A DNA stretch of 64,000 nucleotides, from assembly GCA_964346645.1 (NCBI GenBank), contig CAYFVU010000007.1:4244-68243 (forward strand), written 5' to 3'. This stretch comes from CAYFVU01 sp964346645. GTDB taxonomy: Bacteria; Spirochaetota; Spirochaetia; DSM-16054; Sediminispirochaetaceae. Shown piece after piece: positions 7,749 through 15,658 of the stretch. How positions within the stretch are numbered: position 1 is the stretch's first letter; each line of letters begins with the position of its first letter. A program made the position numbers and the translations under genes. The notes under the pieces are model-generated. The model saw nothing but the letters and a program-made list of their open reading frames with translations, was not told the origin of the DNA and ran no database searches.

Positions 7749-9407
7749 TCAATCGCCATTTAGAGGCCTGCCGGCAGTATGCAGCCCCCTCCGGGCATGT
7801 TCGCTGAACTGCTCGAGTACCCGACGGCTGAGCTCGCTGCGGCGGCTCCTCATGCTCTGAGCAGCCCCGGCAGGCTCTGTGCCGGCGGATGAAGGAGAGG
7901 AGGCGGCCGGATCTTCTGCTGTGGACAGCGGGACCGGATCTCCCACAGTGACGGAGACGTAGGTGGGGCGGATGTCGGGCCTGTCGGATATGTCGCCACC
8001 CCTCAGCCGCAGCGTCACATCGTAGAGGTTCAGCGCCGTCTCCACCAACATGTTTGCGTCGCCGTACTCCGTGCCGTACTCTGGCCGCAGATAGGAGAGC
8101 GCATCGACCACCTCGAGGTGCCGGGAGAAGAGATCGGTCTCTGCCGCCACATAGTCGTCGGTGGACTTCTCGAGCTCGCTCCTCCGCTCCCTGTGTTTCG
8201 GATCGAGTCGGAATACGTGCCGCCAGCCGGCCTGTCGCACGGTAAAGATCCGGGGAGTAAAGCCGCGGTACGGTGCGCTTATCCCCAAGCGTTCCTCCTG
8301 CATGCGCAGTAGTGCATCCGTGATGTGCTCCACCCGGCCCCTCGTGAAGCCGGTGCCGGGAGCTTCACCGTCCTCCTCGTTGCCCCCTTCCTCCTCTTCG
8401 CCCTCGGAGGCTCCCTCGAAGTCGATGTGGTAGAAACGGCGATAGAACTCCTCCAACAGATCGAGCACGTAGCGGCCCGCGACTTCCAGGCGCCTGCGCC
8501 GTGCTTCGAACTCATAATCGGCCCGTGCAGAACCTTCCGGTGAAACTTGCGTCGACGCAAGTTCACCTACACGCATGTTACCGTTTTCAGACTCCGCCCC
8601 TCCCTCTTTCTGCTCCCGCTCTCGCTCCCCGAGAAGAGAGTACGCGGATTCTCTTTCTATCCGGGTGACGATATCGTCGAAGATCTGCAGCGGATCGTCG
8701 CCGTACCCGTAGTACTGGCTGATCGGGAGAATAACGACCCTATCTGCACCCGGTCCCGTCCCGCGCTTCCTCTCCGAGGCAATCGAATTCGCAGCTCGGG
8801 TCTTCTGTTGATCCCGCGATGCCTGAGCGCGCTCGAGCTCCTGAGCCGCCCAGAGGGCGATCTGCGCAAAACCCGGCTCGATCTCGTAGACGTAGCGGTT
8901 GTGGTAAGTCACCTGGCCCTCCGGGGCGAGGGCGAGGGGAAACTCGCTCGAGATGATGAAATCGCGGATCATGTCGATGGAGATCCGGTCGAGCCGGCGG
9001 TGAGAGACCGGAATGGCGCCGATGCGGCTGAATATCCATGCGAGATACCGACCTGCCCAGAGCGGCACACCCCTGCCGTAGAGAAAGTGGACGTGGGGAC
9101 GCCGCCGGAGCTTCTTTCCCGACCTCCTCGCCGCCTTCGGCAGTATGGAATTGACGAGATGGAACATGACCTGTGCGTCGTGCACGTGGGAGTGCCGGAA
9201 TACGAGGATGAGCTTGCTCTTTCCCTCGAGAAATTCCCGGTAGGCATCTATCAGCCTCTCGATTCCCTCCACCTTCCGCATTTTCAGCCCGAGGGCGAAG
9301 CGTAGGTAGAGGGGAGCTATGAGCCTGCCGAACGCGAGGACCCCACGGTTGAGCTTGGGCGGTATGAACGAGAGTTTCTTCTGGGCCTCCTGAATTCTCT
9401 TTCGCAT
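7749..9407 (-). CDS. PlsC-like glycerophospholipid acyltransferase with long C-terminal extension
   Basis: This 552-aa protein probably acylates a lysophospholipid or related acceptor at the membrane. The acyltransferase motif H-x4-D is seen in FRHSHVHD (His72 to Asp77), and the substrate-binding block APEGQVTYHN is at about residues 161-170. Typical PlsC proteins are 200-250 aa. Here the rest is an extension of about 300 residues that includes low-complexity Glu/Gly/Ser stretches (for example SEGEEEEGGNEEDGE). One stretch carries a 20-bp DNA palindrome. The start ATG is 4 nt after the stop of the MATE gene, so it is probably the third gene of a marR-MATE-plsC operon. The acceptor is unknown. 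Confidence 0.8.
   Translation of the reverse strand: MRKRIQEAQKKLSFIPPKLNRGVLAFGRLIAPLYLRFALGLKMRKVEGIERLIDAYREFLEGKSKLILVFRHSHVHDAQVMFHLVNSILPKAARRSGKKLRRRPHVHFLYGRGVPLWAGRYLAWIFSRIGAIPVSHRRLDRISIDMIRDFIISSEFPLALAPEGQVTYHNRYVYEIEPGFAQIALWAAQELERAQASRDQQKTRAANSIASERKRGTGPGADRVVILPISQYYGYGDDPLQIFDDIVTRIERESAYSLLGEREREQKEGGAESENGNMRVGELASTQVSPEGSARADYEFEARRRRLEVAGRYVLDLLEEFYRRFYHIDFEGASEGEEEEGGNEEDGEAPGTGFTRGRVEHITDALLRMQEERLGISAPYRGFTPRIFTVRQAGWRHVFRLDPKHRERRSELEKSTDDYVAAETDLFSRHLEVVDALSYLRPEYGTEYGDANMLVETALNLYDVTLRLRGGDISDRPDIRPTYVSVTVGDPVPLSTAEDPAASSPSSAGTEPAGAAQSMRSRRSELSRRVLEQFSEHARRGLHTAGRPLNGD
8544..8563. repeat. 20-bp perfect palindrome inside the acyltransferase gene
   Basis: AACTTGCGTCGACGCAAGTT reads identically on both strands. 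With a one-base bulge the symmetry extends to about 8539-8567. It lies in a poorly conserved, low-complexity part of the protein. Confidence 0.85.
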
Positions 9408-9411
9408 GAAT

Positions 9412-10782
9412 CTAACCCGGAACCTCCATCCTCATCATGGCGAATACCTGTCTGAGTTTGCCGGTGAGCCAGAATATGCCTATGGCGAAGGTGATCGACT
9501 CGGAGATGGGGAAGGCGAGCCATAACTCGGTGAGGCCGAAGAGCTCGCCGAGAAGGTACATCGAGGGGAGGAGCAGCACGATGGTACGGAGAAAGGAGAG
9601 TACGAGGCTCGGCAGTCCCTTGCCGAGGGCCTGAAAGACATTAATGCCGATGATCGAGGGTCCGACGAAGAGGAAGCCGATGCTGATGCGCCGCATTGCG
9701 GGAGTTCCGATACGGAGCAGCTCGGGATTGGAGTTGAACATGGTGATGAGTTGACGCGGAAAGAGCTGGAATATGAGGAAGCCGGCGAAGGTCAGGAGGA
9801 AGGCGGCCGAGGCACCGTAGAGAATGGTCTTCTTGACCCTCTCGGGATTCTTCGCACCGTAGTTGTAGCCGGTTAGCGGCATGACGCCCTGGCCGAGCCC
9901 GAAGACCGGCATGAAGATGAAGGACTGCAGGCGGAAGAAGATGCCGAAGACGGCGATCGCGGTGGTGTTGTGCAGCGCGAGGATCATGTTTCCTCCGGCG
10001 AGCATGATGCTCGCTAAGAGCTGCAGAGACATCGCCGGCACCCCGACCCGGTAGAGCTCCCTCAGGATCGATCCGTCGTAGCTGAAATCGCGGAACTTTA
10101 TCTTTATTTCGTTGCGGTCGCTGAAGAGTATGAGCACGATGAAGGTCCCCGCAAAGATGCGCGAGAAAACCGTCGCGTAGGCTGCCCCTTTTACCCCGAG
10201 CTCGGGAAAGGGGCCGATGCCGAAGATGAGGAACGGATCTATCGCGATGTTGAGGAAGGCGCCGATCGCCATGGTGAGCATGGGTATGAAGGTATTCCCC
10301 TCGCCTCTGAGCACGTTGTTGAAGATCATCGGGATGAAGAGGGCGATGGAGCCGACGAGGATGATTCTGATGTAGTCGGTGGCGAGCCTGACGAGCAGCT
10401 CATCGGCTGTGAAGATGCGGATCAGATTCTCGGCGAAGAAGGCGCCTACTATCGCCGCGACGGCCCCGTAGACCAGGCTGAGGAGGATTACGTGCTCGGC
10501 GATGTTGCCGGCGCGCTTCTTGTCTCCTTTTCCGAGGATGCGGGATATGAGGGATGATGCGCCCACCCCCGTACCTACGGCAACGGAGATGAGAACCATC
10601 TGAATGGGAAAGGCCAGCGAGAGGGCGGCGAGGGAATCCTTGCTCACGTGTCCCACGTAGATGCTGTCGACCACGTTGTAGAGGGCCTGAAACGACATTC
10701 CGAGAATCGATGGGATGGCAAGCTTGAAGAGCAGCGGGAATACCGGTTGGCTGCCGAGCCGGTCGGATTTAGCCGTGGCCAT
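9412..10782 (-). CDS. MATE family multidrug/sodium efflux transporter
   Basis: A 456-aa inner-membrane exporter with about 12 helices arranged as two MATE repeats. Family landmarks are FKLAIPSILGMSFQALYNVVDSIYVGH at the N-terminus, NVLRGEGNTFIPML, and GLGQGVMPLTGYNYGA in the second half. It would expel cationic drugs or metabolites using a Na+ or H+ gradient. The ATG at 10782 has AGGAG 7 nt upstream; a longer frame reaching 10899 is only overlap with the preceding marR gene. The marR 3' end overlaps this gene by 14 bp, which implies translational coupling and points to the MarR protein as its repressor. Confidence 0.93.
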   Translation of the reverse strand: MATAKSDRLGSQPVFPLLFKLAIPSILGMSFQALYNVVDSIYVGHVSKDSLAALSLAFPIQMVLISVAVGTGVGASSLISRILGKGDKKRAGNIAEHVILLSLVYGAVAAIVGAFFAENLIRIFTADELLVRLATDYIRIILVGSIALFIPMIFNNVLRGEGNTFIPMLTMAIGAFLNIAIDPFLIFGIGPFPELGVKGAAYATVFSRIFAGTFIVLILFSDRNEIKIKFRDFSYDGSILRELYRVGVPAMSLQLLASIMLAGGNMILALHNTTAIAVFGIFFRLQSFIFMPVFGLGQGVMPLTGYNYGAKNPERVKKTILYGASAAFLLTFAGFLIFQLFPRQLITMFNSNPELLRIGTPAMRRISIGFLFVGPSIIGINVFQALGKGLPSLVLSFLRTIVLLLPSMYLLGELFGLTELWLAFPISESITFAIGIFWLTGKLRQVFAMMRMEVPG

Positions 10783-11290
10783 GTACGTGCTCCTCTTTCG
10801 GTCGTGTATCTCCTGCCGGGCGCCGAGTCGATATCTGCTGCCGAGCGGCCCGTGTGTTCGTCTCCTCCTCGCTGAGACCTCTCCGGATTGTCTCCGCAAT
10901 TCTGAGAAACGAGACTATCTCCTCTTCCGTGAGGTATGAACGTATTCGCTCTTCGATCTCTCCCATCATGTTCATGAAGCGGGACTGGTATGAGCGGGCT
11001 TCCTCCGTGAGGCGGATCTCGCTCTTCCGTTGGTCGCTCGGGGAGGGCAGCCGCCTGACCAGACCGAGCTCCTCTAACTTCGTGATGCCCCGCGCGACCG
11101 CCGCCTTGTCGATCCGGTAGTACTCGGCTAACTCCTGTTGATACATGCCGTCGTTCCGGTAGAGGCTGAGGAGGAGGAAGAACTGTCCGCTGCTCACTCC
11201 GAGCCCCGATTCCTTCAACTTCTCGTCTACGAGTGCATGGTGGGCCCTATGGGCCATGCTGAGGACTTTACCGATAGACTCGTGCTTCAT
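10769..11290 (-). CDS. MarR family transcriptional regulator
   Basis: A 173-aa dimeric winged-helix repressor. The MarR core is clear: HALVDEKLKESGLGVSSGQFFLLL, then the helix-turn-helix QQELAEYYRIDKAAVARGITKLEELG and the wing RLPSPSDQRKSEIRLTEEA. It heads an operon with the MATE exporter and the acyltransferase. A perfect 18-bp palindrome lies 22-39 bp upstream of the ATG at 11290 and overlaps promoter elements on both strands, so autorepression with relief by a toxic ligand is the likely mode. The ligand is unknown. Confidence 0.93.
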   Translation of the reverse strand: MKHESIGKVLSMAHRAHHALVDEKLKESGLGVSSGQFFLLLSLYRNDGMYQQELAEYYRIDKAAVARGITKLEELGLVRRLPSPSDQRKSEIRLTEEARSYQSRFMNMMGEIEERIRSYLTEEEIVSFLRIAETIRRGLSEEETNTRAARQQISTRRPAGDTRPKEEHVHGHG

Positions 11291-11311
11291 GGTTCGAGGA
11301 TAGCGGAAAAA

Positions 11312-11329
11312 TAGTTGACATGTCAACTA
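11312..11329. promoter_or_regulatory. Perfect palindromic operator, probably for MarR
   Basis: TAGTTGACATGTCAACTA is fully symmetrical over 18 bp. It contains a TTGACA -35 hexamer on each strand: 11315-11320 for the plus-strand promoter and the complement of 11321-11326 for marR. Binding here would block both divergent promoters. MarR proteins typically bind palindromes of 16-20 bp in this position. Confidence 0.8.
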
Positions 11330-11344
11330 AGAGACTCGTATACT
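11315..11344 (+). promoter_or_regulatory. Strong promoter of the 45-codon gene at 11351
   Basis: TTGACA (11315-11320), an 18-nt spacer, TATACT (11339-11344). The -10 box ends exactly 6 nt before an ATG, so the mRNA is predicted to be leaderless. The -35 box is embedded in the MarR-type operator. Confidence 0.7.
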
Positions 11345-11350
11345 CGAGTC

Positions 11351-11488
11351 ATGAGACAGCTCGAGGATTTCTGGCGCTACTCCCGCAATGTAAGGAAGAT
11401 AGGTGTGCCCGTCATAGACGAGACCTTCGACAGGCTCGGTGATCTGCGCGGCTCATTCAATCTCGACTACCTCGGCATTACCGAGTAG
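11351..11488 (+). CDS. 45-aa small protein, divergent from marR
   Basis: The ATG at 11351 opens a 45-codon frame ending in TAG at 11486-11488. The product begins MRQLEDFWRYSRNVRKIG and ends DYLGITE. It is a soluble, charged peptide with no membrane segment or cysteine. The case for a real gene rests on a near-consensus promoter whose -10 box is 6 nt upstream, the shared MarR-type operator and a clean open frame in an otherwise non-coding gap. I do not recognise the protein. It could be a small effector of the efflux system. Confidence 0.5.
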   Translation: MRQLEDFWRYSRNVRKIGVPVIDETFDRLGDLRGSFNLDYLGITE

Positions 11489-11512
11489 CGGCGAGCCACC
11501 GTCCCGACCGTC

Positions 11513-11944
11513 CTAAGACCCCTCGGGCGGTTTCCTGAGCCGTTTCTTCTCACCGCGCCTCTTCTTCTTCTCGACCCTGCGTTCCTTAGCCGCCCGCGTG
11601 GGGCGGGTGGGTTTTCGCTTCTTCCTCGGCACGATGGCCTCTAGTATGAGGTCGGCGGCCCTCTCGTAGGCCCTTCGGCGGTTGCCCGCCTGGCTGCGGG
11701 TCTCGCTCGAGTGGATAAGCAGTTCCCCCTTCTCGGTCATGCGTCCTGAGAGCAGATGAGCCGCCCGCTGGTGTTCATCCTCGTTGAGCGGGAGCTCGGA
11801 GAGCGGGACCCTGAGCGAGACCTTGCTGCTCGTCTTGTTTACGTGCTGACCGCCGGGACCTCCCGACCCGGAAAAGCGTTCGGTGGCAGTCCTCTCTATA
11901 GCCTCTAAGAGTGTATCCCTGTGAATCCTCATGCCGTTTCCCAT
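11513..11944 (-). CDS. arfB: Alternative ribosome-rescue peptidyl-tRNA hydrolase ArfB (YaeJ)
   Basis: A 143-aa protein that frees ribosomes stalled without a stop codon by hydrolysing peptidyl-tRNA. The catalytic loop GSGGPGGQHVNK has the GGQ motif at residues 31-33, as in class I release factors. No codon-recognition domain is present. The C-terminus is a long, highly basic tail (PRKKRKPTRPTRAAKERR and onward), which in ArfB inserts into the empty mRNA channel. Length agrees with the family (about 140 aa). A second in-frame ATG four codons later (MRIHRD) is an equally possible start. Confidence 0.93.
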   Translation of the reverse strand: MGNGMRIHRDTLLEAIERTATERFSGSGGPGGQHVNKTSSKVSLRVPLSELPLNEDEHQRAAHLLSGRMTEKGELLIHSSETRSQAGNRRRAYERAADLILEAIVPRKKRKPTRPTRAAKERRVEKKKRRGEKKRLRKPPEGS

Positions 11945-12032
11945 TTTAAAAAAGAAATTGAAATTTCCGCAGTGCGGGGGTTACTATAGTATATAACATA
12001 AAAAGCCGTGCCACGTTAGGGAGGGAGTGTGC

Positions 12033-12968
12033 ATGAAGCGGATAATTCTGGGTATAACGGGCCTTCTTCTGATTTCCGCCGCCGTACTCTCGGCGGAATC
12101 GTTGGACAAGGTGTGGATCGTAGAGGGCGGAACCGATTCCTCCGATTCTGCGGAGAGGCTCGAGGACCCCGTAGTGTCGCCGGGTCAGGTAATCGAGGTC
12201 CTCATAGAGGAGAAGGGGCTTTCCGCCAGATGGGGAGAAGGCTTTGCCTACTATACCTACACCTACTACTCCGATATGGGCAAGAAGATATGGACTTCGC
12301 GGGAGTACACGGAGAAGAAGAGGACGAGCGATGAGACCTGGACCCTCTCGGTCGTTCAACGCATAATCGTCCCCTTGGAGATGCCGACTGGAAACTACAG
12401 ACTAGGATTCGAACTGACCGACTATCACACGAAGATCGTCTACAAAGGGAGCGTTGTGTTTACGGTTTCTTCGAGCGCAAAGAGCGAGCCCGGCTCCTCC
12501 GATACAACGGTAGAGACGAGTGTCGATACCTCCGATACCCGAGCCTCCCTGATCGAGGAGGGCACTTCTTCGACGGAGAGCGGCGCGAGCGGCGCCTACA
12601 GGACCATGATCGCAGATGTGGAGCTCTCGCTCGTTTCGGTCGAGAAGACCGGCAACCGTCTGATCATTACCCTGCGGGGGGTGAACCGGGGAGAGGCGGA
12701 TGAGGAGTTGCGGCTCTACTCGTATCGGACGAGGATTATCTCCGAGCAGGGAGAGGAGTTCACCTTTTCGGAACACGGAGGCGGGGAGAGCAAGTTCATT
12801 CGCGGTCTGGATTTTCCTCCGGAGGTACCGATGCAGGAGAGTTTTTCCTTCACCGGGCCGGTTCCCGGTAAAGTGGCGCACATCGCCTACCTGGAGGTGC
12901 CGTTCTACTACCGCGAAGACAAGGTGACCTGGCGCGACATCCCCATTCCCTGGAAGGCAGAGGAGTAG
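12033..12968 (+). CDS. Secreted protein of unknown function with Ser/Thr-rich linker
   Basis: A 311-aa exported protein. A signal peptide (MKRIILGITGLLLISAAVLSAES) is followed by a domain rich in aromatic residues (GFAYYTYTYYSDMGKKIW). A Ser/Thr/Glu-rich linker comes next (about residues 150-190). The C-terminal beta-rich domain (VELSLVSVEKTGNRLIITLRG) looks like the immunoglobulin-like folds of DUF4352-type proteins, though that is only a shape resemblance. The ATG at 12033 follows GGGAGGGAG at 12018-12026. It is divergent from arfB and convergent with the yej operon. No function is proposed. Confidence 0.75.
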   Translation: MKRIILGITGLLLISAAVLSAESLDKVWIVEGGTDSSDSAERLEDPVVSPGQVIEVLIEEKGLSARWGEGFAYYTYTYYSDMGKKIWTSREYTEKKRTSDETWTLSVVQRIIVPLEMPTGNYRLGFELTDYHTKIVYKGSVVFTVSSSAKSEPGSSDTTVETSVDTSDTRASLIEEGTSSTESGASGAYRTMIADVELSLVSVEKTGNRLIITLRGVNRGEADEELRLYSYRTRIISEQGEEFTFSEHGGGESKFIRGLDFPPEVPMQESFSFTGPVPGKVAHIAYLEVPFYYREDKVTWRDIPIPWKAEE

Positions 12969-12985
12969 AGGCGCCGCAGAAGATT

Positions 12986-14581
12986 CTATCCGAAGGCCGT
13001 CCGCAACAGCTCTTGCGTGTATTCATGCTGAGGCTCAGAGAATATGCGGGCGGCCGGTCCCGCCTCCACCACCTTCCCCTCCTTCATGATCAGCAACTCG
13101 TGGCAGAGGCTCTTGATCACCTTCAGATCGTGGCTGATGAAGAGATATGAGAGTCCGTGCCGTTGCTGTATCTCCTGCAGCAGATCGATGACCTGGAACT
13201 GAATGGAGCGGTCGAGAGAGCTCGTCGGCTCGTCGAGGACGATGAGCTCGGGTTTGAGCACCAGTGCCCGCGCGAGAGCGATGCGCTGGCGCTGTCCGCC
13301 GGAGAATTCGTTGGGGTATCGGTGGCGCATCTCGGGGTCGAGGCCGACCTCCTCCATTGCAGAGACGATCAGCTCCTCGCGTTCGTGCGAAGCCGCCAGC
13401 TCGTGCACTTCGAGCCCCTCGCCGATGATGGTATCCACCGACATTCGTGGGCTGAGGCTGCCGTAGGGGTCCTGAAAGATGATCTGCATGGATCTGCGCA
13501 GAGGGCGCATCTCCTTCTCGTTGCGTCCGTTGATCTCCTCGCCGTTGAAGGTGATGATCCCGTTGCTCCTCTCGAGCCGCAGGAGCGCCTTGCCGAGGGT
13601 GGTCTTGCCGGACCCGCTCTCGCCGACCACGCCGAGGGTCTGGCCGCGCCGGAGCGTTGTGCTCACCCCGTCCACCGCCTTCACGTGACCTACGGTTCTT
13701 CGCAAAAAGCCGCGCTGAATGGGAAACCAAACTCTCAGGCCCTCTATCCTCAACAGCTCCTCGGCGGCGGCATCGGCCTCGGGAGGGGCCCCCTTCGGTT
13801 CGGCATCTATGAGGGTGCGGGTATACTCGTGCGCGGGCGAGGAGAAGAGCGCTTTCGTTGCGCCGGTCTCGACGATGAGCCCGTACCGCATGACCGCGAC
13901 GCGGTCGGCGATGCGGTGGACTATACCCAGGTCGTGGGTGATGAAGAGAACCGAGAGCTGCAGCTCCTCGCGCAAACGGGCGAGGAGGGAGAGGATCTGA
14001 TCCTGGATGGTGACATCGAGGGCCGTCGTCGGCTCGTCGGCGATCAGAAGCTTCGGCTCGTTGATCAGGGCCATGGCGATCATAACCCGCTGCCGCTCAC
14101 CGCCGGAGAGCTGGTGGGGAAAAGACTTGAGGCGCTGCTCGGGCTCGCGAATGCCGACGCGCTCGAGCCACTCGAGGGCGAGAGGACGGGATTTGTCGAT
14201 GCCGAGACCGCGGTGGATGTAGAGTGTTTCGGCGATCTGTTTCTCCACGGTGTGCAGCGGGTTGAGCGAGCTCATCGGCTCCTGAAAGATCATTCCTATC
14301 TCGTTGCCCCGTGCGTGTATCAGCTCGCTCTCAGGGCTGCGGAGCAGCTCCCTGCCCTCGAGCCGGATACTGCCGCTTGGGTAGGCGACGGTGTAGGGCG
14401 GGAGGAGTTTGAGGATGGAGGATGCGGTAACCGTCTTGCCTGAGCCGCTCTCGCCGACGAGAGCGAGGGTCTCTTCGGGGTGAATTTCGAGGTCGACGCC
14501 GTGCACCACCTGCCGCAGCTCTTCACCGTGACGGAAGGCCACCTTCAGATCGGATACGGAGAGCAGCGGTGCATCGCTCAT
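12986..14581 (-). CDS. yejF: Peptide ABC transporter, double ATPase YejF
   Basis: A 531-aa cytosolic protein with two complete ABC ATPase domains in tandem. Domain 1 (about residues 5-250) has Walker A GESGSGKT, signature LSGGERQR and Walker B LLIADEPTT. Domain 2 (about residues 275-525) has GESGSGKTTLGK, FSGGQRQR and LIVLDEPTSSLD. The fused arrangement and the position after yejABE identify YejF. The start ATG overlaps the yejE stop by 4 bp (ATGA), so translation is coupled. A long open frame extends upstream of 14581 but is only antisense/overlap sequence of yejE. It powers import of oligopeptides captured by YejA. Confidence 0.93.
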   Translation of the reverse strand: MSDAPLLSVSDLKVAFRHGEELRQVVHGVDLEIHPEETLALVGESGSGKTVTASSILKLLPPYTVAYPSGSIRLEGRELLRSPESELIHARGNEIGMIFQEPMSSLNPLHTVEKQIAETLYIHRGLGIDKSRPLALEWLERVGIREPEQRLKSFPHQLSGGERQRVMIAMALINEPKLLIADEPTTALDVTIQDQILSLLARLREELQLSVLFITHDLGIVHRIADRVAVMRYGLIVETGATKALFSSPAHEYTRTLIDAEPKGAPPEADAAAEELLRIEGLRVWFPIQRGFLRRTVGHVKAVDGVSTTLRRGQTLGVVGESGSGKTTLGKALLRLERSNGIITFNGEEINGRNEKEMRPLRRSMQIIFQDPYGSLSPRMSVDTIIGEGLEVHELAASHEREELIVSAMEEVGLDPEMRHRYPNEFSGGQRQRIALARALVLKPELIVLDEPTSSLDRSIQFQVIDLLQEIQQRHGLSYLFISHDLKVIKSLCHELLIMKEGKVVEAGPAARIFSEPQHEYTQELLRTAFG

Positions 14582-15648
14582 GAGGCCCTCCGGGGATCGA
14601 AGGCGTCGCGGACCGCCTCGCCGACGAAGACGAGGAGGGTCAGCATCGCGGCAATGACGGTAAAGGCGGAGATGCCGAGCCACGGCGCCTGCAGGTTCGC
14701 CTTGCCCTGCGCAAGGAGCTCGCCGAGGCTCGGCGAACCTACCGGCAGCCCGAAACCGAGGAAGTCGAGGCTCGTGAGTGTCGTGATGGAGCCGCCGAGA
14801 ATGAAGGGCATGAAGGTGAGGGTCGCCACCATTGCGTTCGGCAAAATGTGTCGGAACATGATCTTCCCGTCCGAGAGCCCGAGGGCCTTCGCCGCGAGGA
14901 CGTACTCGAAGTTGCGCCCCCGAAGGAACTCGGCCCGCACCACCCCCACGAGGCTCATCCAGCTGAACAGGAGGGTGATACCGAGCAGCCACCAGAAGTT
15001 CGGCTGCACCACGCTCGCCAGGATGATCAGGAGAAAGAGGGTGGGCATACCCGACCAGATCTCGATGAAACGCTGGCCGAAGATGTCGATTCTGCCGCCA
15101 TAGTAGCCCATGATCGCCCCGACGATCACGCCGACGAGGGATGAGACGAAGGTGAGGGTCAGCCCGAAGAGGACCGATATGCGGAATCCGTAGATGACCC
15201 TCGCCAGCACGTCGCGCCCCTTGTCGTCGGTCCCCAGCGGATTTTCCGCCGTCGGTGGAGAGGGGGCGGGGCTCGGCAGGTCGTAGTTGATGGTGTCGTA
15301 GGAGAAGCGGATCGGGGCCCAGAGGATCCAGCCCTTCTCTTCTATGAGATCGGTCACGTAGGGGTCACGGTAGTCTGCCGCCATGGCGAACTCTCCGCCG
15401 AACTCGACCTCCGCGTACTCCCGGACTATCGGGAAGAAGAGCCTCCCGTCGTGGTAGATGAGGAGGGGCTGATCGTTCGCCAGCAGCTCGGCGAAGAGGC
15501 TGAGGACGAAGAGGGTGAGAAATATCCACATCGACCCATAGCCGCGCCGGTTACGGCGGAAGCGCCGCAGACGCTCGCGGGCGATCTCGCTGCGAACGAA
15601 TCGCCGCACGAGAAAACCGCGCCGCTGTTTTTCGAAGATATCGCTCAT
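14578..15648 (-). CDS. yejE: Peptide ABC transporter permease YejE
   Basis: A 356-aa inner-membrane permease of the DppC/OppC type. A basic N-terminus precedes one helix, then a periplasmic stretch of about 100 residues (LANDQPLLIYHDGRLFF), then the core helices that begin with PLGTDDKGRDVLARVIYGFR, the typical start of this domain. The ATPase-coupling EAA loop is seen near YVLAAKALGLSDGKIMFRHI. Length agrees with YejE. It lies 10 nt after yejB and overlaps yejF by 4 bp. Confidence 0.93.
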   Translation of the reverse strand: MSDIFEKQRRGFLVRRFVRSEIARERLRRFRRNRRGYGSMWIFLTLFVLSLFAELLANDQPLLIYHDGRLFFPIVREYAEVEFGGEFAMAADYRDPYVTDLIEEKGWILWAPIRFSYDTINYDLPSPAPSPPTAENPLGTDDKGRDVLARVIYGFRISVLFGLTLTFVSSLVGVIVGAIMGYYGGRIDIFGQRFIEIWSGMPTLFLLIILASVVQPNFWWLLGITLLFSWMSLVGVVRAEFLRGRNFEYVLAAKALGLSDGKIMFRHILPNAMVATLTFMPFILGGSITTLTSLDFLGFGLPVGSPSLGELLAQGKANLQAPWLGISAFTVIAAMLTLLVFVGEAVRDAFDPRRAS

Positions 15649-15658
15649 CGCCGGCCTC

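Noticed and set aside
13157..14443. 428-codon plus-strand frame opposite yejF
   Set aside because: Antisense shadow of a confidently identified double ABC ATPase. Similar shadows opposite yejB, the S15-type hydrolase, gdhA and the dehydrogenase at 61830 were dropped for the same reason.
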